Source: Collodictyon triciliatum (taxonomy: Eukaryota > CRuMs). Taken from it: 35,449 nt of DNA. The notes below the pieces were generated by a model. It worked only from the letters and a program-made list of their open reading frames with translations, did no database searches and had not been told where the DNA came from. Positions 1 to 9,976 of the stretch are shown here, piece after piece (positions within the stretch are counted from its first letter, which is position 1; every line of letters begins with the position of its first letter). The stretch spans positions 1 through 35,449 of the forward strand of contig JBHJMP010000889.1 in the NCBI GenBank assembly GCA_043381765.1. Reading direction: 5' to 3'. Made by a program: the position numbers and the translations under genes.

Positions 1-89
1 AACAAAAAAACAAAAAAACAAAAAAACAAAAAAACAAAAAAACAAAAAAACAAAAAAACAAAAAAACAAAAAACAAACAAAAAAACAAA
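1..89. repeat. (CAAAAAAA)n tandem array at window edge
   Basis: This is an almost pure 8-bp repeat, one C followed by seven A, with slightly irregular spacing in the last copies. It begins at the first base, so its true length is unknown. The sequence from 90 to 254 that follows is unique and holds no open frame of note. It is probably promoter and 5' leader of the NOT4-like gene starting at 255. Confidence 0.95.
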
Positions 90-254
90 TGGCCTGCATA
101 ATATGCCGCTGGCTCTTTCGTCAGGCAAAGTTCTCACTGATCAAACTCTAACGCGCAGGATCAAGAGCGCCACACTTTTGCTCTTCGCAAAAAAGAAACT
201 TCAAAGATAAACAGCAGAAAAAGAGACTCGCCCACACTGCGATCTCAAAGAACT
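90..254 (+). promoter_or_regulatory. Presumed promoter/5' leader of the NOT4-like gene
   Basis: This is 165 bp of unique sequence between the edge array and the first ATG of the NOT4-like gene. I see no TATA box or other recognisable element. It is called regulatory only by position. Confidence 0.3.
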
Positions 255-3200
255 ATGACACAGTATCTTTTGGCTGAAACAGAACCCTCGCTGATCCAAG
301 AGGCTGATGATGAGTTGACTTGTTTGCTATGCCTAAACCCCTTGGAGGAGTTGGACTTAAAGTACACTTCTTGTGTCTGCCAATATCAGGTAAAAGACAG
401 TCCTCTATACATTCTTTTCTTCTGTTCTATTTCATTCACATGAAAGAAGGAATGAAAAATCTTTACGCCATGCTCTGCATGTAAATTTAAATAGTAATGA
501 TTTGAATTCACATATGTGAAGTTCTTGTTCAATTTTATTTAAATAAAATACTACACAGTACAAAGATACACACATACGTTTTCTTCTTCGATCGATGTAT
601 ACCCAAACACCCGATGCCATTCTGAATACTCCAAAATATATTAGTTATAAATATTGAAGCAGGGATCAGCCTGGGGTGTATATTCATTCGAATAACTTTC
701 TTTGCTTTATTCTAGATATGCATTTGGTGCTGGGAAAACATAAAAAAAATGAGCGATGGGCTTTGTCCACTGTGTAACCGACCACTGCACCGAGAATTGC
801 GATTCGAAATTCATGATGAGATAAAGTGAGTTACCTTTCCTTTTTGTCTCTCTCTTTTTTTCTCATGGGATCTCTCATCACGATAGTGAAACATCATCAA
901 TTTTTTCATTCTTCCTTTCAATTTTGTGCAAGATGGTGAGGCGATAGTGAAGTCCTATATATTATATTTATTCAATCGGGCAGGTGGTCGAATAAATTTT
1001 TTTTTATTCAAACGACCAAATTCGAATATCTCACCAAGCTATAGTGGCTTATGTTATTGTTATGATACAGATACCAAAGATTCCGTGAGAATCTTGAAAA
1101 AAAGAGACACCAGGCAAAAGAAAATCTTCATAATGAGGATACCACCCGAAAGCTACATAATATACTTATCGTTCAAAAGAATATTGTACTATTGATTGGA
1201 ATACCACGCACACTCACCCGCGAAGAGGTTCCCCCGTTTCTTCAATATATACCAAATTAATAAAGAATGGTTCAAATACGAAATAATATTATGCGTATTT
1301 TTAAAATTTTTATCGCAATTTCAAAGTATACCCTTATATGATTAAATCTCTTAAAGTTTGAATGCCAGAATGGAGGAAACGGAGTCTATTGTGATGAAGA
1401 ATCATTTTTCATGTCTTGTATAATTTTTTAAAATCCATTTTTATTAGATTTTACGAAAGGATGGGCCGTTTGGAAGATTCGGGAAGATACGGAAAGTATT
1501 CTTTCTCCAGCATGACGGACCAAGTACCCAACCCGCAGGTGGCCGTGTTCCTGGGTGTCATATTACATTTTTTTCTGTAGAGGATGCTACCGATGCAATT
1601 CTTCATCTTGATGGAGCCTGCTTCGAGGGACATCCTATAAGGTTTATTCAAAACTCTTTTAATACGTTTTTGCGGAGTTTGCCTGTTCATTTATGATATT
1701 TATAATTATTATTATTATTATTTTGCAGAGCCTTCTACGGAACTACCAAATACTGTCACTACTTTATCAAGAAATTAACCTGTGCAAATAATGCATGCTT
1801 ATTTCTTCACGAATTGGCTCCAAGTGAGATCTGTTTCACAAAAGATGATATGAACGGAAAGGGAGCCAAGGCGTAATGACTATTTTTAATTTCCACAAAA
1901 CCACATTTTTCATATTGTAAATCAAATACATTCTATATAAAGATTCTGTCCATATAATTCGCCAAGTAATATAACATACCATTTTCTTAAAAAATTAGGA
2001 GTTTATTTGCAGACCTTACGAGGCCGCAAGAGAGACGGAAGTTAGTGTTGTCTCAAATTATTTTCCAAATATTCGAATTTTGAGTCTTTAATATTTAGCA
2101 CTAATTATTATCATATTTTATCTAGCATATTCGCCTCTGGTTTATTAAGTAAATTTTTCTTACATTCAGCACGCTTTTACATGATTACTGGTATTGCAAA
2201 GCGAATCATAGTCATATATAACAGTTGAATATGTTTCATTAGTATGTTGATATATTTCAGAAATATTTACATTCTGAAACACGATACTCAGAAGAGGTCG
2301 ATGCATCACACCTTCTAACCACCAGACGGCATGAGAAGAATTTAGAGGTGTTTTTCTAATGAAACTCATCAACAGTTCTATATATTATGTAATTTTGCTA
2401 TTATAGCTAAAAAGAAAACCGTCTGACAAAAATTAGAACTTTCATGCGGAAATGAACCAAAACCACACGAATAAAATTAACGCCAGGAAGATTATAGATT
2501 CAAAGGAATATGATAGAAAGTACATAGATTACAACAGAGCATCTGTGAATTACTTCTCTGCTTCATTCCCATTCACTAATTATTTTCTGAATAAATTTTA
2601 ACCCTATTTTCTGCGCCTTGCATCCAGTTGTGACGGTTTCTTCTTTTTGTTTATTAGCTCATGAAATATTATGTAACCCCTCACTTTTTTTTTTTTGCTC
2701 CCATAGGTCATTTGAGATGGTACTTCAAAATGAAAGGCATGCAAATGAAGGTATGAAGTTGTTTCTCTTGTCAATTTTTTTCTCATGGAAGTAGCACTAT
2801 ATTTCACATTATCTTAATCATCAACACACAGATAAAGATAAATCTATACTAGTACACGGAGGGAGGTCGACACTTTTTGTTGGAGATGATCCATACCACG
2901 AAAAGGCTTCAAGAAGCATGTATATGCATACTTATGGTTCGGTTGGAGAAGAAACAGAAATGATTAGAAAAGAAGCAAGGCGAAAGCTAACTAAGAAGAT
3001 CGATGATGAATTTTGGAACCAAATATCAAAAACTCCAGACATATTTTTACAAATGCCTCTATTGTATTCGAAACGCAATGTATTATTTAGTGATTATGAC
3101 AAAGATATTGTACTGTTTGATGACGATACTCCAGACCTGTTGCAAGACAACCCTTTCTTTTCATATAATAACATAAATATGCACACAATGTCCGGTATCC

Positions 3201-6152
3201 TTCACAGGTTACCATTTTATAGTCATTTTTCATTATGGAAGACCGAATACCACGGGGAATGGCCATCTTTACATAGAAGAGCAATGCCCCTCTCTTCACA
3301 CCATAATCATACCACAAGACCCTTTATCGGGGTTGAATCCAAATCTCATCAACCCACAAAATTAAATTCTCCAATCTCGCTTACACCTTCAGAGATATTT
3401 GGGAATGCTACAGGATATAGTCATGACACCAATGAAGCATACAATCCAACATATACCCCAGAAAACACACTCCCAACTAGCCATTATGACGGGGTGTTTA
3501 TGATTCCTTCAGAACATGATAAAAAACCTCTCCAGCTGCGTCCGGGCACCCGATTGCACCCATCGCAACTTTTTCCGGATATGCATTCTAGTCATGCGCA
3601 ATTGACACAAACACGACAAAGTATGGAATATTATGCATACTCCTCTCAGGAATATACTCCGTCATATTTAGATAACCAGGAACCTATCAAAAGCCTGGTA
3701 ATCTTTATTAATTTTTTCTGCCAACCTTTTTGTATATTATCAAAAAAAAATTGAGTAAACTGAACAGAAGTATTTAAGAAAATGAGAGAAATAAAGGATC
3801 CTCCTGACATTATTATTTATTTAAGAAAGAAAAATTGCCAACCTTATTTTTTTCCTCTTTATTCGATAATTGCCAACCTTCTTTAATTATTCTAGGGTGC
3901 CAGTCTCAAACAGAACGTCACAAACGTTGGAAACAGAAGTTCCACAGGTAATCATACACTTTGACTTACCGTCCATGTAATTCATACAGGTTCCCCCACA
4001 AAAATGTATGGATCAAGTAAATATTAGTGCCGTTACTTTGTAATAATGATTGATATATTGACACAACGTAATGATGATATACATTTTATTAGATAGTTCG
4101 GGGGTTCTACCAAAAGCAGCCAATTCAAAAGCGAAGAAAAAAAGTGGCTCAAAAGTGCATCCAACGGACCAGAAAAAAATCGATACAGAATATCCAAATA
4201 CCAAAGAAGCGAGGAAGACAAACGTCATTGAGACCACAATTACTATTAGACAAAGTCAAACTCCCAGAAAGATTGATGAAGTGTATACCACTACCGGAGT
4301 ACAAGCAAAAAAAGAGACTGGAAAAATGGACTTGAAAGAAATATCAAAAGATTCAAAAAAGGAGAAGGAAATTCCTCATCAGGACGTATCATTAGAAGGA
4401 AAATACGTACGAGAAAGTAAATCGTCGCCAAAATCTAAATCCACTCCAAAAACAACAAAAAGCTTACCAACCACTCCATCTCAACCTGGAAAGCTCGTAG
4501 ACATAATGGAGTCAAGTGAAAATATCCAGAAAAGTGAAAAACAAATGCAAAAATCCACAGACGACCCAATCAATGGGACACCAGAGGAGCTTGAAAGAAA
4601 ACGGATTCGAAGGGAGGAGAAAAAGATAAGGAGAGAAAAAGAAAAGGAGGAGAAACTTCGAGAAAAAGAAAAGGAAAGAGAGAGGCAACAAGAGCACGAG
4701 AAAGAAAAAGAGCTTCAGAGGACAAAAGAAAAGGAGGAAAAGAAAAAAAGAGAAAAAGAGGCACAGACACTTAAAGATAGAGAAAGGTTTATTGAAAAAC
4801 AAAAATATCAGATGGAGAAGGACTATGAAAAGAAACATACGAATAGGGAGACGGAAAATCCTAACGAGGAGACAAGCGTTGGAATTGCATGTGATTCATC
4901 GGAAGAACTTCATATGTCGGATATGGGCAAACAATCCAACACATGCGAGATTCAATCAAAAGAAGACCTTATTCAGCCAGAACCAAAAACGCCAGAATCG
5001 ATGGCCCCAGCGTCGGTTGTTGCTCCCAATGCTTCTGTTGAGGAAAATAGCGAAGCTGATGCCCATATCTTTACGAAAATTATGCCACATGTTAGTGAAG
5101 TTATTGTTACAATTGAAAGCAAAACAAATGATGATGTTGCTGAAGAGCTACCAAAAGGCCCTGGGCAAGACGTGGCAGGGGTGCCAGAAAAAAACGAGCC
5201 TCAAGTCGATTCTGCCCAACCATCACAGCCTACTTTGACTTCGAAAAAAACAAGAAATAGACGCAAGCGACGGTTACTACAAGCAGATTCTCAATCAGAA
5301 TCCCAATCCCAATCCCAATCCCAATCCCAATCCCAATCCCAATCCCAATCCCAATCCCAATCCCAATCCCAATCCCAATCCCAATCCCAATCCCAATCCC
5401 AATCCCAATCCCAATCCCAATCCCAATCCCAATCCCAATCCCAATCCCAATCCCAATTACCACCGCAAATATTAGATGGTGACTCTATTTCAACAAAGTC
5501 CGAAACCCCAAACCCACACATTGCTGTTGTGTCAGAGACCAAATATTCAGAATCAGCTCTTCAGAGCCTCACACAGCTCAAAGACGTCATCCTTTCGTCC
5601 ATCGAAGACACTCCATACCTGACTCCCAGAGAGCAAGAATTGATTGTAAATGACCTGCTTAGGATTATTGAAGCCAATGAGTTTATAGCACACGCCGATT
5701 CCTCACAATTCACCGGCATCACACCTCCGATGGATGAATGGCTGTCTGAAGAAGAAAAACAACTTTTATTCGAGGCCATAGAACCGGGCCTGTTACAGGA
5801 GGCCATCGAGCAAAGCAATGCAAGCTTGCAACCGCTGCGTCTGAATTTGGATGTGGCTCAATCGAGACGATGGTTGGACGTGACCCGGGGCACATCAACA
5901 GAAGAGGAATACGATGACTTTCTACAAGATCACATGGTCCCAGAGGAAGACTTAATCGCGCCAGATGCCGAGTGTCAATTACTTCGCTTCTTCTCTTCCT
6001 TGTCTCCCGAATTCTCGGGCGATGATATTGTTGCTCCAATATACTCCGAGGCAGTTTTGGACGCCCTCGACGATGAGGTCGACATTGTTTCAGAGGGGGT
6101 CAAAGTTATCGAAAAAACTCTCCTCAACATCATCATGAGAAATAAGGCCTAG
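255..6152 (+). CDS. NOT4/CNOT4-like RING-RRM-CCCH E3 ubiquitin ligase with (SQ)26 tail
   Basis: NOT4 is the E3 ligase of the CCR4-NOT complex, acting in mRNA decay and co-translational quality control. Exons by eye: 255-389, 716-825, 1071-1227, 1448-1641, 1729-1872, 2013-2040, 2261-2347, (2407-2420), 2707-2750, 2832-3697, 3896-3947, 3990-4016, 4093-6152. All phases agree, giving about 1,305 residues. A C4C4 RING lies at Cys23, 26, 40, 42, 47, 50, 62 and 65; its spacing (x2, x13, x1, x4, x2, x11, x2) is the one I recall for CNOT4. An RRM covers about residues 113-200, with NIVLLIGIP as RNP2 and FGRFGKIRKVF following. A CCCH finger (KYCHYF...CLFLHEL) ends at His226. The 14-nt exon is uncertain: omitting it and starting the next exon at 2717 also keeps phase. 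The long last exon encodes a Lys/Glu-rich charged helix (about 785-872), (SQ)26 (about 1023-1074) and an acidic C-terminus. This tail is far longer than in animal CNOT4, and I recognise no domain in it. A possible AATAAA lies at 6398. Confidence 0.93.
891..941 (-). mobile_element. Family B mini-insertion, copy B1, with 10-bp flanking repeat
   Basis: A 51-bp insert in the second intron of the NOT4-like gene is flanked by perfect copies of CGATAGTGAA at 881-890 and 942-951. Read on the minus strand it contains ACCATCTTGCACAA and ATTGAAAGGAAGAAT, then an A-rich stretch. The same order is found in copies at 7988 and 8381. Its orientation is antisense to the host gene. It is called a retroposon-like insertion by inference from the A-rich 3' part and the flanking repeats. 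Confidence 0.72.
3846..3867 (-). mobile_element. Family A mini-insertion, copy A3 (5'-truncated), 13-bp flanking repeat
   Basis: A 22-bp insert in a NOT4 intron is flanked by perfect 13-bp repeats AATTGCCAACCTT (3833-3845 and 3868-3880). On the minus strand it reads ATCGAATAAAGAGG followed by A's. This is the 3' part of family A with one substitution, lacking the first bases GCTTTGA. Loss from the 5' side with the A-tail kept is what target-primed reverse transcription produces. Confidence 0.75.
5301..5456 (+). repeat. Coding hexanucleotide array (TCCCAA)26 = (Ser-Gln)26
   Basis: There are exactly 26 uninterrupted TCCCAA units (156 bp) inside the last NOT4 exon, just after Ser-Gln-Ser-Glu. 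Codons are identical in every copy, so the array is young or actively homogenised. It is the only long array in the window that lies in coding sequence. The unit is a multiple of three, so length change keeps the frame. Antisense frames read Asp-Trp or Gly-Ile repeats and are artefacts. Confidence 0.97.
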
Positions 6153-6653
6153 TTCAAAATGCATTACGACCCTTCACTATTCCCATGTCTTTTTCCTTTC
6201 CAATCACACCTTCCTCTTTTCTCTAATATCATCACTTTCTATCATCTTCACGTACAAGCCTGCGTCATTACCCCTTAAGCCAGAGCTAGTGGCACATACT
6301 TGCCATATCTTTCAAACGCGTATTCTCGGTGAGGTGTAACCGGAAAAGAACGAGGGACAGAGTGAGAGCCACACCTCTCAAGGGAGAAAAAACAAACAAT
6401 AAACGAGCCATGCAGAGCGATGTGTATAGCGTGTATGTCTGTGCTGAGTCGAGCATTTTTTTATGAGACCACGAAAACGAGTGCAAGCGGGTCTAATTTC
6501 ACCGATGGAAAAACCCGAAAGTCGCAATACGCAAGTATAAACAACTATGTCAGTACACACACCCGGCTTATCAACGCTTTGTGAGATGTTGGCGACACAA
6601 GCAGAATACAACGACGACAACAACAAATAAATTCCCATAGGATATCTTTGAAC
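6153..6653. other. Intergenic region NOT4 / ferroportin
   Basis: This is 501 bp between two plus-strand genes. It should contain the NOT4 3' UTR (possible AATAAA at 6398) and the ferroportin promoter and leader. Short antisense frames here show no family features, and no repeat is seen. Confidence 0.6.
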
Positions 6654-9447
6654 ATGACGACCGAGGCACTGTCAACCGCAATTCTCGTTGACTCGCCAAC
6701 AGTAAGCCCCAGAGAGCTTTCTTTCCCTCAGCACTTTCTTTTATCTATCTTTCTCTTTTCCAAACTCTGCTTTCCTCTATGAAGGCACAAGTGGTTTTAT
6801 TTCCAGCTCGTTTCTTTTCAGGGCGAAGAGAACGAAAACTTTGAGTCGTCTCGGCAGATAAGGTCCCCTATCGAGACACTGTGGTGGAAATACTATCTCT
6901 ATGCAAGCCATTTTCTTTCGTCTTGGGTTTGTCTCCCTTTTGTCTCCCTTTTGTCTCCCTTTTGTCCTTTCTTCCTTCTTTTTTTCCCCTTTATTCGATT
7001 CAAAGCGTCCTTTCTTCCTTCTTATTTTTGGTTTGTTTCTTGGGTTTAAATGTAAAATATCAATACTCATAGTTTTTTTATGGATATTACTAGAGTAAGC
7101 ATACACCACATTGCTTCTTTACCAGATGTTGTGTAAATAGAACTCACCTGGCGTACTTCTAGGGTGACAGAATGTGGCAATTCTGCGCAGCTATTTTGCT
7201 ATTACGTCTTTCTCCTGACTCTTTACTCTTGGTCTCCGTGTATGGATTGGCTCAGACGTTTTCTGTTTTCGTATCTGGTCCAAGTATCGGCAAATGGGTT
7301 GATTCAGCTGACAGATTATACGGTAGAGTAATCTTTATTTATATTTTACATATGGATAATATGTTGGTCATCCTATTTTCTTTCTCCTCTAGGATTTGTC
7401 TTGTTTCTCATCTCACATAAGTATTGAACAATAGCTCTTATACTGTACATCTTTATTGATTTTTTGAAATAGGCGCAAGAATAAGCTTGATAATACAAAA
7501 CATGAGCGTTGCTACATCTGCATTCTTATTGACTTTACTACTGGTAGTCGACTTGAAAGAGGTTCTTGTTTGATTTTCATTTTTTTATTCATATATGGTT
7601 AGACCTATGGAACAGGTGCACATTTTTAACCATGCGGAAACAATATAAATAACCATATCCAAAATTTTCTGATGTAAAACTAAAATAATAATAAAAAAAC
7701 CCAACAAAATGATACAAAAATGTTTAATTAATTGTAAATTATTATATGTCTGAAGTGGATCTACAGTGTATGCGTGGCTCTTGTTATTGCACTTGGAATG
7801 ATTTCGGATATGTCGAGTATGTCCAGGTCGATTATCGTAGGAAACGATTGGGTCATAACAATCACAGGAACCAACAAAGATCTATTGACAGGTATGTTGC
7901 CGTAATGCATATATATTGCATATAGACACCTTATTTCCTAAAAATATTAACAAGGTATGATTAAAGTAATAAAGCAATCCACTTTCCAACATTCCTACCA
8001 TCTTGCACAATATTGAAAGGAAGAATAAAATAAAAAGCAAGTCACTTTCTAATTTAGTATTCCTTTACAGCCACCGTACCAGTGACTGCTTGAAAGTTTA
8101 TCCAATCGTAAAACTGATCATTTTCATACCTAGAACTGAATTCTATGATGAGAAGAATAGATTTGGTATGTAAACTGGCTGCTCCGTTACTATCAGGGGT
8201 AATACTGGCATACAAATCGTCCACAACGAGCTGTATTTACATTTTCTCATGGAATGTGGTCTCTGGAATACCTGAATACTACCTTTTAAAGAGGTAAATA
8301 GTTAATCCTGACATGATTAGATTGTCGTGAATGTTAAGAAATGAGATGCACAATCCTCATCAAATTTTTCAACCTTTTTCAGAGTCCCACCATCTCGCAT
8401 AAAATTGAAAGGAAGAATAAAAATAACAAAAAAAAAACTTTTTCTTTTTAGGGTATATGAGGCACAGCCATCCCTGAAAGAACCAAAGCGCCAATCGATG
8501 GAGACAAAGTCACCCTTAAACTTTTACTCAGTCTGGAAATCCACGATTGAGGGATTTAGGTATTCCGTTCCTACATAAAAATTGGCATTCCAAATTAGAG
8601 TGAATAATTTATGATATATTTCCCATTTATGAAATTCTGATGTCTAAGTGACGGCCAGGAAATCAGTAGTTCTCACATCTATTTAATACTTGTGCAAAGG
8701 ACTTACAACAAACAAAGATGCTTTCTGGCATATACATCGTTGGCAATTCTATACTTTACAGTCCTGTCTTTCGGATATGTGATGACAGCATATGTATATT
8801 GGACTGGTATGAGTGAGGACTATATCGCAGTATGCCGGGGTATCGCTGCTTTTATGGGAGTAATTGGGACATATGTGTACCCTTTCATGAGGAAAAGATA
8901 TGGGCTCAGTAAAACAGCTCTTTTCTCTATCTGGTCGCAGTTGTCGATGCTGGGGATCGCTTTAGCATCGGTGTTTGTGAACGATTCCTTCGTAGCAGTC
9001 AATTTACTAATGTTTGGCGTTATCTTATCGCGTGTTGGCTTGTGGACTTTTGATCTATCTGTGACGCAAATTGTTCAGGTTTTTCTTAATTTTTTTCTAT
9101 CTGGGCATCTTTTTTTCTTCTTCAAAATCACTACTCCTCTCATCCCAATAGATTCATATATTGAAAAAAAACTTCATTTTATTTTATTTTTTTTAAAAAA
9201 GGAATCGGTCCCAGTGAACATTCAAGGTGTGGTGAATGGTACCCATCGCTCCATTTCAAATCTGTTAGATATGCTTGCATATGTTCTTTCCATAGCATTC
9301 TCTGACCCCAAAAGTTTCGGAGTCTTAAATGCGATATCTTTTGCCTCGGTAAGCTTTGCAGCTGGGATGTACACAGCACACTACATTAAGCACTCCAAAC
9401 CTTTTTCCAAGGACACAGAATTAAGCAAAATATCGCCCAGCGAATAA
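6654..9447 (+). CDS. Ferroportin-type iron exporter (SLC40 family)
   Basis: This is a multipass membrane exporter of Fe(II) or related divalent metals. Exons by eye: 6654-6701, 6822-6926, 7163-7322, 7473-7561, 7756-7891, 8134-8293, 8452-8559, 8700-9078, 9202-9447. All phases agree, giving 476 residues. Family landmarks, in order: LYASHFLSSWGDRMWQF (TM1), SLIIQNMSVATSAFLL, NDWVITITG, MMRRIDLVCKLAAPLLSG, LYFTVLSFGYVMTAY (TM7), GLWTFDLSVTQIVQ, and VNGTHRSISNLLDMLAY into TM11. It is shorter than the 571-residue human protein, as I recall it, because the central cytosolic and extracellular loops are reduced. Asp53 matches human Asp39. The positions equivalent to human His43, Cys326 and His507 are Gln57, Tyr295 and Ala421. 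The TAA stop overlaps an AATAAA. The start is the first ATG, followed after 16 codons by a good GTAAGC donor. The family call is firm; the metal is not certain. Confidence 0.93.
6931..6963 (+). repeat. 11-bp tandem repeat, three copies, in ferroportin intron 2
   Basis: Three perfect copies of GTCTCCCTTTT lie just 5' of the family A insertion at 6981 and of the pyrimidine-rich sequence duplicated around it. The tract starts four bases after the donor GT at 6927-6928. Confidence 0.85.
6981..7006 (-). mobile_element. Family A mini-insertion, copy A1, perfect 17-bp flanking repeat
   Basis: A 26-bp insert lies in ferroportin intron 2. On the minus strand it reads GCTTTGAATCGAATAAAGGG, one more G, then five A. 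It is flanked by identical 17-bp repeats GTCCTTTCTTCCTTCTT at 6964-6980 and 7007-7023. The 20-nt core is identical to the copy at 23335, which has different flanks. That separates element from target and shows that the flanks, not the core, are what was duplicated at each site. Antisense to the host gene. Confidence 0.82.
7988..8033 (+). mobile_element. Family B mini-insertion, copy B2, imperfect 17-bp flanking repeat
   Basis: A 46-bp insert in ferroportin intron 5 reads ACCATCTTGCACAA, then ATTGAAAGGAAGAAT, then AAAATAA. Flanks at 7971-7987 (AAAGCAATCCACTTTCC) and 8034-8050 (AAAGCAAGTCACTTTCT) match at 14 of 17 positions, consistent with an aged target-site duplication. It lies in the sense orientation. 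Confidence 0.65.
8381..8436 (+). mobile_element. Family B mini-insertion, copy B3, ferroportin intron 6
   Basis: The third copy reads ACCATCTCGCATAAA, ATTGAAAGGAAGAAT, then an A-rich tail ending in a run of A just before the intron's pyrimidine tract and acceptor (8450-8451). Flanking similarity is weak: AACCTTTTTC at 8371-8380 against AACTTTTTC at 8437-8445. It is called from the shared core rather than the flanks. Confidence 0.55.
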
Positions 9448-9471
9448 AGAAATACATATCAATTTTTTTTT

Positions 9472-9899
9472 NNNNNNNNNNNNNNNNNNNNNNNNNNNNN
9501 NNNNNNNNNNNNNNNNNNNNNNNNNNNNNNNNNNNNNNNNNNNNNNNNNNNNNNNNNNNNNNNNNNNNNNNNNNNNNNNNNNNNNNNNNNNNNNNNNNNN
9601 NNNNNNNNNNNNNNNNNNNNNNNNNNNNNNNNNNNNNNNNNNNNNNNNNNNNNNNNNNNNNNNNNNNNNNNNNNNNNNNNNNNNNNNNNNNNNNNNNNNN
9701 NNNNNNNNNNNNNNNNNNNNNNNNNNNNNNNNNNNNNNNNNNNNNNNNNNNNNNNNNNNNNNNNNNNNNNNNNNNNNNNNNNNNNNNNNNNNNNNNNNNN
9801 NNNNNNNNNNNNNNNNNNNNNNNNNNNNNNNNNNNNNNNNNNNNNNNNNNNNNNNNNNNNNNNNNNNNNNNNNNNNNNNNNNNNNNNNNNNNNNNNNNN
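9472..9899. other. Assembly gap (428 N)
   Basis: A run of N follows a short T tract 24 bp after the ferroportin stop. The missing sequence should hold the ferroportin 3' end, the intergenic region and the 5' exon(s) of the RasGAP gene. Long frames reported across it are artefacts of N. Confidence 0.99.
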
Positions 9900-9976
9900 G
9901 AAGTTGAAGTCCACAAGGCACAAGCATTGGGATAAAAAGAAATATTTTTTTCAATTGAAATCGTAACGTGCGCCAA

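Noticed and set aside
5230-5542. Minus-strand frames reading Gly-Ile or Asp-Trp repeats
   Set aside because: They are pure antisense readings of the (TCCCAA)26 coding array of NOT4; no other protein features.
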